A DNA stretch of 10,649 bases from Bacillota bacterium. GTDB taxonomy: Bacteria; Bacillota; Clostridia; Lachnospirales; Lachnospiraceae. The DNA lies in contig JAEWRS010000174.1 in NCBI GenBank assembly GCA_023398855.1, positions 1-10,649 of the forward strand, given 5' to 3'. Position numbers and translations under genes: made by a program. The stretch's first letter is position 1, and every line of letters starts with the position of its first letter. The notes beneath the pieces are model-generated. The model worked only from the letters and a program-made list of their open reading frames with translations. It made no database searches and was not told the origin of the DNA. Of this stretch, positions 1-5,957 are shown piece by piece.

Positions 1-74
1 GTTCTGGAATAATTATATTTCAAAACAGATTCCGTCCGCTCGCTGCCTTTGATAATACTAGACAATGATATCAT
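1..74 (-). CDS. fliH: FliH, flagellar export ATPase regulator, N-terminal fragment cut by the window edge
   Basis: Only the first 24 or so codons are inside the window. The frame reads MISLSSIIKGSER and continues to the edge; the SxIIK stretch near the start is typical of clostridial FliH proteins, and fliH is the usual gene after fliG. FliH is the cytoplasmic stator-like regulator of the FliI export ATPase. The gene overlaps the 3' end of fliG by 17 bases if the ATG at 74-72 is used. A TTG three codons later (65-63) is an equally plausible start, because it sits 8 bases after a GGA Shine-Dalgarno core, whereas the ATG is almost on top of that core. Overlap implies translational coupling with fliG. 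The identification rests on position plus a short N-terminus. Confidence 0.6.
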   Translation of the reverse strand, partial: MISLSSIIKGSERTESVLKYNYSR

Positions 75-1062
75 CCTTTCCGCCCTTGCTGATAATCAGC
101 TCACCTTCTTCCTCCAGGCGCCTGATAATACCAACAATTCTCTGCTGAGCCTCTTCAACATCTCTTAAACGAACATTGATTGTGACTTCCATATCGGATT
201 GAATGCTATCTTTCATACGTGTTGACATATTATTGAAAATAGCATCTGCAATTTGCTTATTGGCATTCTTAAGTGCATAAACCATATCTTTCATATCGCA
301 CTCGCGGATAAAACGCTGGATCGAACGGTTGTCCATGGTAATAATATCCTCGAATACGAACATCTTTTTGCGGATCGTATCGGCCAGCTCTGCATCTTTT
401 CTGCCCAATTCGTCGAAGATAAGCTTTTCGTTTCCACGGTCCATATGATTCATAATGTTTGCAATATAATCGATACCGCCAACCGTTGTGTAATCTGTGG
501 TAAGAATTCCGGAGAATTTCTTTTTTATCTCACTTTCCACTAGCCTTATTGCCTCAGGAGAAGCGCTCTCCATTCTGGCGATGGACTCCACTACCCGGAA
601 ACGCTTTTCTGGCGGAAGCTCCGAAATGAGCTGGGCCGCCATTTCTTCATTCGTGTATGACAGAACCAGAGCAATGGTCTGAGCCCTTTCATGCTGCAGT
701 ACTGAAATCAGATTCTTTGAATCGCTTTTGCGTATGAATCCAAAGGACCTGGATTTTAAGGACTGCGTAACTTTCTGCAGCAGACTGTTTGCAGTGCTTT
801 CCCCAAATGCCTTTTCTAAAACTGTTCTCGCATATTCCAGACCCCCGTCAGTAACCACTTTCTGTGTCAGGCATGTCTTATAAAAATCATCCAGCACAGC
901 TTCCGTTGCATCCGATTCCACGTGCCCCAGCTTTGCTACTTCAACGGTTATTTTCTCTATGTCTTCCTCACTTAAGTACTTATATATTTTGGAAGCCTTT
1001 TCCACACCGAGTGAAACAATAACTATTGCCGCCTTTTGCTCTTGCGTTAAGTTAGTCGTCAT
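58..1062 (-). CDS. fliG: Flagellar motor switch protein FliG
   Basis: FliG sits on the cytoplasmic face of the MS ring, binds FliF at its N-terminus and FliM at its middle and C-terminal parts, and meets the stator to generate torque. At 334 residues the length is normal. The N-terminal domain covers about residues 5-105, the middle domain about 115-190 and the C-terminal domain about 195-330. The MFVFEDI motif (residues 234-240) and the charged torque-helix region after it (about 260-305) are clear. One oddity is that the EHPQ FliM-contact motif at residues 125-128 reads ERAQ here. The start ATG lies inside the end of fliF (11-base overlap) and follows a GGAGG ribosome site, so translation is probably coupled. 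It belongs to the flgB-fliE-fliF-fliG-fliH operon. Confidence 0.97.
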   Translation of the reverse strand: MTTNLTQEQKAAIVIVSLGVEKASKIYKYLSEEDIEKITVEVAKLGHVESDATEAVLDDFYKTCLTQKVVTDGGLEYARTVLEKAFGESTANSLLQKVTQSLKSRSFGFIRKSDSKNLISVLQHERAQTIALVLSYTNEEMAAQLISELPPEKRFRVVESIARMESASPEAIRLVESEIKKKFSGILTTDYTTVGGIDYIANIMNHMDRGNEKLIFDELGRKDAELADTIRKKMFVFEDIITMDNRSIQRFIRECDMKDMVYALKNANKQIADAIFNNMSTRMKDSIQSDMEVTINVRLRDVEEAQQRIVGIIRRLEEEGELIISKGGKDDIIV

Positions 1063-2647
1063 TATTGTTTCCTCCGTTCAACCATGTTTTCAACAGTTGG
1101 GCCGATATCTCAGGATTCTGATCTGCAAAGTCACGGACATTTTCACGCAGCTCTGCACCCCTGTCTTCTTCAGGAACCAGGAACTCGCTTTCCTCTTCCT
1201 GCTCTCCCAATGGTTCCGGAAGAACGGGAACATTCTCCTGACTGTCTCCCATGTCCACCATAAGAGCTTTTTTCTTATTCCTGCGTCTAACTGCCAAAAT
1301 GATTATCAGCAAGAGCAGGAACACTCCTGCCAATGCACCGATTAAAATCCACTGATTGAGAAGAATACCTTCTGCACCTGCCTCAACAGGAGTTTCCGGT
1401 TGTTTCGGTACCTCTACCGTGTAGAAGGGCGCTGCGACAGCTGTAATCTTCTCTGCCCTGTCTGCCTGCGCAATTCCTGCCGCATTACCAGCTAAATTCC
1501 GGATATCATCAATGGTTAAGGTTCCGAAACCGCTTCCATTCACTACTACAGAAACAGTTAAATTTTCCAGACTGCCGGGATTGACCTGTCCCTGCTCTTT
1601 AATCTGGTTTAAAAGGTATTTTCTCGTCAGGCTGCTGGAACCATAAGCATTATTATCTCCAGCTGCTCCTCCCGCGTTATACTGGGGAATGTCTGCATTT
1701 GCCTCTGATCCGGCTACTCCGGAAGCAGTCTTGCCCTCTCCGGAATATTCCCTGTATATGGATTCATCAGAAGTAAGTCCGGTCTTGTCATTTTCATTGA
1801 TCTTTTCCGGGACATTGTACACTGTGCTCTCCCGGATCAGTTTTTCCATATTCACAGTACCCTTTACAGATACCCGGACATTTCCATTCCCGTACACAGG
1901 TCCAAGAACATTAATAACCTTTGCTGCTATCTGGTCTTCAATGAGCTTGGCAATCTCTTCTCCTGCCTTTCCGGAATTTATATCTTCTTCACTAGAACCA
2001 GTTGAGACTTCTTTTCCGTTGCCGTCAAACACAGCGATATTGCCAATGACCATTCCAGGAATGCTTCTTGAAATGAGCAGCTGAATGGATTTGGCCTGTT
2101 CTTCCGTAGGGGAACCGCCGTTTTTCATTACAACAACAGCCTGGGCACTAGCTTCCTGCGCATTGTCCTCTGATAACGCGTATTTGGAAGTTTCACCCAG
2201 GGCTATGGTTACATATGCTTCCTGTACCCCATCAAACAGCTGGATCGTAGACCCAATTCTGGTTTCCAAATCATAAAGCTTAAAGGTCTGACGGTCTGAG
2301 TCAGTTGTCATAAGATTTACATTACTTTTAAATACATCATATGTAAAGCCGCTTTTGGGATATCCTTCCGATACCAGCCTGGCCTTAGTCATATCCACCT
2401 GAGCTGTCGGCACAAGAATATCTCCATCGTGATATTGATAATCGATCTTTTCTTCCTGCAGCTTACCTATTATTTGTTTCGCTTCTTCACTTCCAACGCC
2501 AGTAAACATGACATCGTATGGTTTTTCCCTCATGGACAGTGCCACAAATATCGCGCCGGCTACCACAGCCACGCCTATAACAGAAGCAATTATAATCTTC
2601 TTTGCCTTGTCACTTAAATTACTTATAAATCCCTTTATATTTTCCAT
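1052..2647 (-). CDS. fliF: Flagellar MS-ring protein FliF
   Basis: FliF forms the membrane-embedded MS ring, the base on which the switch, export gate and rod are built. The 531-residue protein has the usual plan: a short cytoplasmic N-terminus, a transmembrane helix at about residues 18-40, a long extracytoplasmic part with ring-building motifs (including the GDILVPTAQVD-type stretch near residue 75), a second transmembrane helix at about 433-453 followed by an RRRNKKK anchor, and an acidic cytoplasmic tail. The last 25 residues (NPEISAQLLKTWL) match the conserved FliG-binding helix. It starts 26 bases after the fliE stop with only a weak purine-rich ribosome site, and its end overlaps fliG by 11 bases. 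Confidence 0.97.
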   Translation of the reverse strand: MENIKGFISNLSDKAKKIIIASVIGVAVVAGAIFVALSMREKPYDVMFTGVGSEEAKQIIGKLQEEKIDYQYHDGDILVPTAQVDMTKARLVSEGYPKSGFTYDVFKSNVNLMTTDSDRQTFKLYDLETRIGSTIQLFDGVQEAYVTIALGETSKYALSEDNAQEASAQAVVVMKNGGSPTEEQAKSIQLLISRSIPGMVIGNIAVFDGNGKEVSTGSSEEDINSGKAGEEIAKLIEDQIAAKVINVLGPVYGNGNVRVSVKGTVNMEKLIRESTVYNVPEKINENDKTGLTSDESIYREYSGEGKTASGVAGSEANADIPQYNAGGAAGDNNAYGSSSLTRKYLLNQIKEQGQVNPGSLENLTVSVVVNGSGFGTLTIDDIRNLAGNAAGIAQADRAEKITAVAAPFYTVEVPKQPETPVEAGAEGILLNQWILIGALAGVFLLLLIIILAVRRRNKKKALMVDMGDSQENVPVLPEPLGEQEEESEFLVPEEDRGAELRENVRDFADQNPEISAQLLKTWLNGGNNNDD

Positions 2648-2673
2648 CGTGCCTGTCCGCCCCGTTATCTATC

Positions 2674-2985
2674 TTATATACTAATTCTTATCATCTCATT
2701 GTAAGCTTCCAGCGCTTTATTCCTAAGGGCTGTTAAAAGCTCCGCTGATAACTGGGCCTTTGCCGCTGCTGCAGGTACTGTATGAGCATCATCAATCTGT
2801 CCTGTTGACAGCAGATATTCCTGCATTGTCAGATCCGCATCCGAACTCTTTACGTTCTGAATCGCCTCTTTCAATATATCCTGAAACATGGGACTTCCAT
2901 TCTGTCCGGACGTCACTTTCTTTTCACTTCCAATATCCGCTATGGAACTAATGGGAACCATTGGTGTTATAAACATCTGCTGCAT
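2674..2985 (-). CDS. fliE: Flagellar hook-basal body protein FliE
   Basis: FliE joins the MS ring to the proximal rod and is exported early by the flagellar type III system. The 103-residue length is typical. The central FQDILKEAIQNV segment, the TGQIDDAHTV motif (about residues 61-70) and the C-terminal RNKALEAYNEMIRI block are family signatures. A strong AGGAGG ribosome site lies 8 bases before the ATG. The start is only 17 bases after the flgB stop codon; flgC, which normally separates these two genes, is not there. Cotranscription with flgB and fliF is very likely. Confidence 0.95.
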   Translation of the reverse strand: MQQMFITPMVPISSIADIGSEKKVTSGQNGSPMFQDILKEAIQNVKSSDADLTMQEYLLSTGQIDDAHTVPAAAAKAQLSAELLTALRNKALEAYNEMIRISI

Positions 2986-3002
2986 CGTGCATACCTCCTG
3001 TT

Positions 3003-3383
3003 TTAACCTTTAATTATTGTACGAAGCCTGGTTATCTCACTGTTTAATGCATTGACCTCATATTGGTATTGAAGAGTGGTCCTGGCCAATTCCACACTTT
3101 CTACATCAGTATTGACGTTGTTCCCATCCATACGGGCCGATTCATCCTGTGTGTTTCGGACATAGTATCTGGAACCGTTAATGATTTTACCGATATCCTT
3201 AGAAGTTCCCTCTCTGCCCGCCATCAGGCGCTTACGAAACTCGTCTTCAAAGGTTACATACTGGGCTTTATATCCAGGAGTTTCTCCATTGGCAATGTTG
3301 TTCAGGGTTATCTTCTGCTTTGACCAGAGATAATCCAATGTTTTCTCCGCCATGGAAATGTTGTTTCCAAATATTGAATTCAT
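3003..3383 (-). CDS. flgB: Flagellar proximal rod protein FlgB
   Basis: FlgB is a proximal rod subunit exported through the flagellar type III apparatus. The protein has 126 residues, a normal FlgB length. The N-terminal rod motif (NNIANGETPGYK, about residues 27-38) is a variant of the common NNIANVDTPGYK. The C-terminal half carries the DGNNVN signature and ends in a helical region with a TIIKG tail, as FlgB does; FlgC has a different C-terminus, so this is not a mislabelled FlgC. It is the first gene of the basal-body operon. A GTGAGG ribosome site precedes the ATG. Two candidate promoters lie upstream, giving leaders of about 125 and about 415 bases. Confidence 0.95.
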   Translation of the reverse strand: MNSIFGNNISMAEKTLDYLWSKQKITLNNIANGETPGYKAQYVTFEDEFRKRLMAGREGTSKDIGKIINGSRYYVRNTQDESARMDGNNVNTDVESVELARTTLQYQYEVNALNSEITRLRTIIKG

Positions 3384-3515
3384 AATTGATCCTCACTTTT
3401 ATTGCTTCCGGCGAGACGCCTGAGAAGTGTATTTGCCTGTATAATAACTGCATTACAGTTAAATATCGACATACTTTTCACAAAATCCATTTTTTTTTGT
3501 AATTTTTTCTACTTT

Positions 3516-3544
3516 ATTTTACATTTTATTACAAATATTGTCAA
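3516..3544 (-). promoter_or_regulatory. Promoter P2 of the flgB operon (sigma-A type)
   Basis: On the minus strand a perfect -35 box TTGACA (3544-3539) is followed after exactly 17 bases by TAAAAT (3521-3516), which matches five of six bases of the -10 consensus. Predicted transcription start is near 3509, about 125 bases before the flgB ATG. A 12-base inverted repeat with arms AAGAA and TTCTT (3543-3554) overlaps the upstream edge of the -35 box and could be an operator. Confidence 0.75.
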
Positions 3545-3570
3545 GAAAGTTCTTCCATTATCATCAGTAT

Positions 3571-3587
3571 TCTAAAAGTATTTTAGA
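3571..3587. repeat. Short inverted repeat upstream of P2
   Basis: TCTAAAA and TTTTAGA are perfect 7-base arms separated by GTA. The centre lies about 37 bases upstream of the P2 -35 box. It is a possible protein-binding site, but AT-rich palindromes of this size also arise by chance. Confidence 0.35.
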
Positions 3588-3651
3588 TGGCAAGGTTAAA
3601 AAACTCTTGAAATATCTAGATTTTCCAGAAAATTAATGTAAATAATTCCCA

Positions 3652-3761
3652 GTTATAAAAAATCAATGGTAGTTTTTGCCTCTTTCTTCACTTTCCAGTC
3701 AACTAATAACAGCTTTGGTTATATGTTACATTATTTAATTTTTTTATAACTACCATTGATT
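3652..3761 (-). repeat. Inverted-repeat element in the long flgB leader (terminator, attenuator or invertible switch candidate)
   Basis: Perfect 14-base arms AATCAATGGTAGTT (3661-3674) and AACTACCATTGATT (3748-3761) enclose 73 bases. In the P1 transcript the closing arm runs straight into U residues (GATTTTTTAT), so the element can fold as an intrinsic terminator with a large, partly structured loop. A second, overlapping inverted pair (GTTATAAAAAA at 3652-3662 and its complement at 3740-3750) makes the two ends permuted copies of one 20-base unit. CCATT at about 3770-3780 of the leader can pair with a local AATGG or with part of the stem, so alternative folds exist. I do not recognise a known riboswitch class in the loop. 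The arms are certain; the function is inference. Confidence 0.6.
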
Positions 3762-3806
3762 CCATTTGCGAATAATGGCGAATTTTGTAGATTGGACATT
3801 ATTTCC

Positions 3807-3835
3807 ATTATACAATTAAGATAGGGGTTTGTAAA
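3807..3835 (-). promoter_or_regulatory. Promoter P1, distal promoter for the flgB leader (sigma-A type)
   Basis: On the minus strand TTTACA (3835-3830, five of six) is followed after exactly 17 bases by a perfect TATAAT (3812-3807). Predicted start is near 3800. Transcription from here passes first through the inverted-repeat element at 3761-3661, then P2, then flgB, giving a leader of about 415 bases. It lies just downstream of the terminator that closes the glycan island, so it looks like a true new transcription unit. Confidence 0.75.
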
Positions 3836-3872
3836 GAAGATAGAATGGGTGGAGACTGCGTAAATCTATCTT
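3818..3872. promoter_or_regulatory. AAGATAG repeat cluster overlapping P1, possible operator
   Basis: AAGATAG occurs at 3818-3824 (inside the P1 spacer) and as AAGATAGA at 3837-3844 (touching the -35 box), 19 bases apart in direct orientation. The exact complement TCTATCTT follows at 3865-3872. Two direct copies and one inverted copy of a 7-8 base word around a promoter suggest a regulator-binding array. No regulator can be named. Confidence 0.4.
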
Positions 3873-3884
3873 GACACTATCCAC

Positions 3885-3932
3885 AAAAAACGCCTGTGAT
3901 TCCATATCTTCTTGCCTCTGGAATCACAGGTG
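3885..3932 (-). terminator. Intrinsic terminator closing the glycan island
   Basis: Perfect 12-base arms CCTGTGATTCCA (3893-3904) and TGGAATCACAGG (3919-3930), extended by a G-U and a C-G pair at the base, close a 14-base loop. On the minus strand the stem is followed by U6 (3890-3885). It lies about 90 bases after the stop codon of the glycosyltransferase gene and insulates it from the flgB operon. Confidence 0.88.
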
Positions 3933-4023
3933 ATTTTCTAACCCATTTGGAATAGTTTTTACAAGGAATTCGCCCCAATATAGCCACATTATATTTTTGC
4001 ATGGTTAAATAAAGGTTTTACAA

Positions 4024-5553
4024 TTATTTGCTTATATTAAAAACATAATTTCTGATTAGCATTTTATTTTTAATATGATCTGTGTCACTTGTGACATTGG
4101 CATATTTTATTATTTCAGATAACCTGGCACTGCTATTTGAGTCCAATGTATAATATTCCGCACCAAAACTTTTTACAACCCCACCTAAAGCTGACAGCCA
4201 ATCAGTAAAATCATTTGCTGTCCAGTTTATAGGATATTCGTTATTCAGGCCTAAATCTTTTCCTAGAATATTAAAAAAGGATTTTATATCATATGTATTT
4301 CTAAGTTTCAGCAGCAATTGTCCGCCTTCTTTTAATAGTGAAAAGGAGTCCGTTAAAAGTTTCAGCGGTTCACTATACAAATTAATCTCTTTTCCAATTA
4401 TAATATAATCGAATTGTTCCTTAGTAAAATATTCAGGTAAATACTCAATGCGGTCACATTCCACTTCTCCTTGACAAATCGTTGACAAATCAACAAAATA
4501 TTTTGCTTTCTCACTAAATGCCGAAAGTGTTACATGAAAAGCATCAAACTCCTTTAATTTGTTTTTCACCTCCAAGATCGGTGTTCCGCACAACACATCC
4601 ACACCAAGAACGCTTATTTCATTTTTTTCTTTGGGCGATTCTATCAAGCGAACCATTTCCAATTCATAATTATTCACGTCATCCCATGCATCTACTCCGT
4701 AATATTTTCTCTTAAAATTCTCCCTGCCGATCTTTATAGATCTCTCGAATTCTCCTGGCTCTTTCTCTGTTCCGGTAACGTGATCATGGCACACAAATGT
4801 ATCCTTACACAATACTGTTTTATAGCCCGCTCTTCTTATGTGGAAAGTCAAATCATCATCAGCAAAGTCGTGATAAAAACCGTAATCAAAGTTACCAGAT
4901 ATATGTATACATTCCGTTTTATAAACTGAACCGGCTGTAATCAATCTTAATCTTTCATGCCATTTTTTAGGATCTGATTGATTAAAATCAGCTGCTTTTT
5001 CCTGCATTTCATCATAATTTCCATATGTAAAATCCACTTGCTGGTAATTACTGATATTCGAGGACATAGCACAAACAAGACCAATATTCTCATCAGATTT
5101 GAAGCATTTCATAATATTATATAACCAGCTTTTTGTAACTATCATATCGTTATTTAAAAATGCAATATACTTACCAGTACAGTATTTTGTTCCAATAAAT
5201 ATACCGTAAGCAACTTGAAGGTTTTTGGTGATTTTAATTATTCTCACATTGTTTCTATCTAATGATTTAAAATAATCCATTGTCCCATCCGATGAACCGT
5301 TATCAACCAATATTAGTTCATAGTTAACATCTTTGGTATATTTAATAACACTTTCCACACACCGCTTTGTCTTATCTAAGCGATTATATGCTATAATTAA
5401 TATGCTGACACAGTCAGATTCTTTTCCATATAATAAATTTGAAATATTATTACGAGATATAAAAATATCGTTATCTTCTTTAGGTACATTACAATCGTCT
5501 GTATTTATAATAATAACATCCTTAGACTTTTCATTTTTATCTGCTTTAGTCAT
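4024..5553 (-). CDS. Family 2 glycosyltransferase with methyltransferase-like C-terminal domain, probable flagellin glycan assembly
   Basis: The N-terminal part (about residues 47-260) is a GT-A glycosyltransferase: SILIIAYNR at 50-58, the nucleotide-binding VDNGSSDGT at 83-91, LNND at 133-136 in place of the metal-binding DXD, and an acidic DFADDD segment at 229-234 followed by a histidine-rich CHDH. Residues about 313-420 resemble a class I SAM-dependent methyltransferase: FDYIIIGKEI followed by LLKEGGQLLLKLRN is the typical strand 4-5 pattern. The glycine-rich SAM motif is poor (VLGVDVLCGTPILEV), so activity is uncertain. I chose the ATG at 5553 (509 residues) because AGGAGA lies 8 bases before it; an in-frame ATG 26 codons upstream at 5631 has no usable ribosome site. 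It is more AT-rich than the flagellar genes. Neighbours suggest it extends or modifies the flagellin glycan. The precise sugar and acceptor are unknown. Confidence 0.85.
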   Translation of the reverse strand: MTKADKNEKSKDVIIINTDDCNVPKEDNDIFISRNNISNLLYGKESDCVSILIIAYNRLDKTKRCVESVIKYTKDVNYELILVDNGSSDGTMDYFKSLDRNNVRIIKITKNLQVAYGIFIGTKYCTGKYIAFLNNDMIVTKSWLYNIMKCFKSDENIGLVCAMSSNISNYQQVDFTYGNYDEMQEKAADFNQSDPKKWHERLRLITAGSVYKTECIHISGNFDYGFYHDFADDDLTFHIRRAGYKTVLCKDTFVCHDHVTGTEKEPGEFERSIKIGRENFKRKYYGVDAWDDVNNYELEMVRLIESPKEKNEISVLGVDVLCGTPILEVKNKLKEFDAFHVTLSAFSEKAKYFVDLSTICQGEVECDRIEYLPEYFTKEQFDYIIIGKEINLYSEPLKLLTDSFSLLKEGGQLLLKLRNTYDIKSFFNILGKDLGLNNEYPINWTANDFTDWLSALGGVVKSFGAEYYTLDSNSSARLSEIIKYANVTSDTDHIKNKMLIRNYVFNISK

Positions 5554-5561
5554 AATAACAT

Positions 5562-5567
5562 TCTCCT
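5562..5567 (-). promoter_or_regulatory. Ribosome binding site that sets the start of the GT/methyltransferase-like gene
   Basis: AGGAGA on the minus strand lies 8 bases upstream of the ATG at 5553-5551. The alternative upstream ATG at 5631 has only GGTGG directly touching it, which is too close to work, so the shorter protein is preferred. Confidence 0.65.
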
Positions 5568-5691
5568 CTGCTATCCTAAACTTTTCCTCATACAGCAAAA
5601 TAATACTTAACCGCATAAAAAACGGTTTCATCCACCGAATCAGAATGATGTCTTATGTAAAAATATAATTTAAACCCAAAGACACCATGTC

Positions 5692-5707
5692 ATTTGATAT
5701 ATCAAAT
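5692..5707. repeat. Perfect 16-base palindrome, candidate operator
   Basis: ATTTGATATATCAAAT is self-complementary over its full length and lies about 140 bases upstream of the chosen glycosyltransferase start, overlapping a weak -35-like box. Such a site suits a dimeric helix-turn-helix regulator. No regulator gene is in the window. Confidence 0.4.
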
Positions 5708-5957
5708 ATATCTTTGTTCTCATAATAAAATCAGACGGCTAGCTTAGGCTTATACTCTTCTATCGTTTATTAACTCAATCAAAAGCTGCTAATTCACAAT
5801 CTTCAATATTCAATATTTTTTTATCAAAGCTTTAAAATCATTTATGTTTATAACAATACTAACCGATGAAATCCAGCAAGCTTTAGTGCAAATATGGTTT
5901 AATGTATAAGCACCTTTGGAAACATCATTATTAAAACTGATATTGTATTAAATTATA

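Larger units (their letters stand above)
3384..4023 (-). other. 640-bp control region between the glycan island and the flgB operon
   Basis: No credible gene is present on either strand. In transcription order the region holds the terminator of the upstream glycosyltransferase gene (3932-3885), three AAGATAG-type repeats (3872-3818), promoter P1 (3835-3807), a 14-bp inverted repeat with U-tract (3761-3661), a small inverted repeat with arms TCTAAAA and TTTTAGA (3587-3571), promoter P2 (3544-3516), and a short inverted repeat with arms TAACTG and CAGTTA (3461-3445) in the final leader. This is dense regulatory DNA for an operon-leading flagellar gene. Confidence 0.7.
5554..5957 (-). other. 404-bp AT-rich gap between the 3,5-epimerase and glycosyltransferase genes
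   Basis: No convincing gene or terminator follows the epimerase. The notable element is a perfect 16-base palindrome at 5692-5707. A weak promoter (ATGACA at 5693-5688, then AATTAT after 17 bases) touches the palindrome and would serve the downstream glycosyltransferase. A 45-codon open stretch on the minus strand (about 5947-5810) lacks a start and could be a gene remnant. The rest is featureless AT-rich DNA. Confidence 0.5.

Noticed and set aside
253..2617. Plus-strand open frames opposite fliG and fliF
   Set aside because: They lie within well-supported minus-strand genes, have no ribosome sites and show no recognisable domain.
3675..3705. Outward promoter inside the inverted-repeat element (TTGACT at 3702-3697)
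   Set aside because: The position 17 bases downstream reads GCAAAA, which is not a -10 box, so the putative invertible segment does not visibly carry a promoter.
3661..3806. c-di-GMP riboswitch in the flgB leader
   Set aside because: Expected by analogy with C. difficile, but I cannot find the conserved GGCAAACC and GCGCAAAGC-type segments of class I or a recognisable class II pattern. A covariance search would settle it.
5554..5631. Upstream ATG for the GT/methyltransferase-like gene
   Set aside because: It has no spaced ribosome site, and the later ATG at 5553 has AGGAGA at good spacing; the extra residues add no domain.
5810..5947. Small gene or gene remnant on the minus strand
   Set aside because: A 45-codon open stretch exists, but it has no start codon with a ribosome site and no family I recognise; in AT-rich DNA this length is weak evidence.
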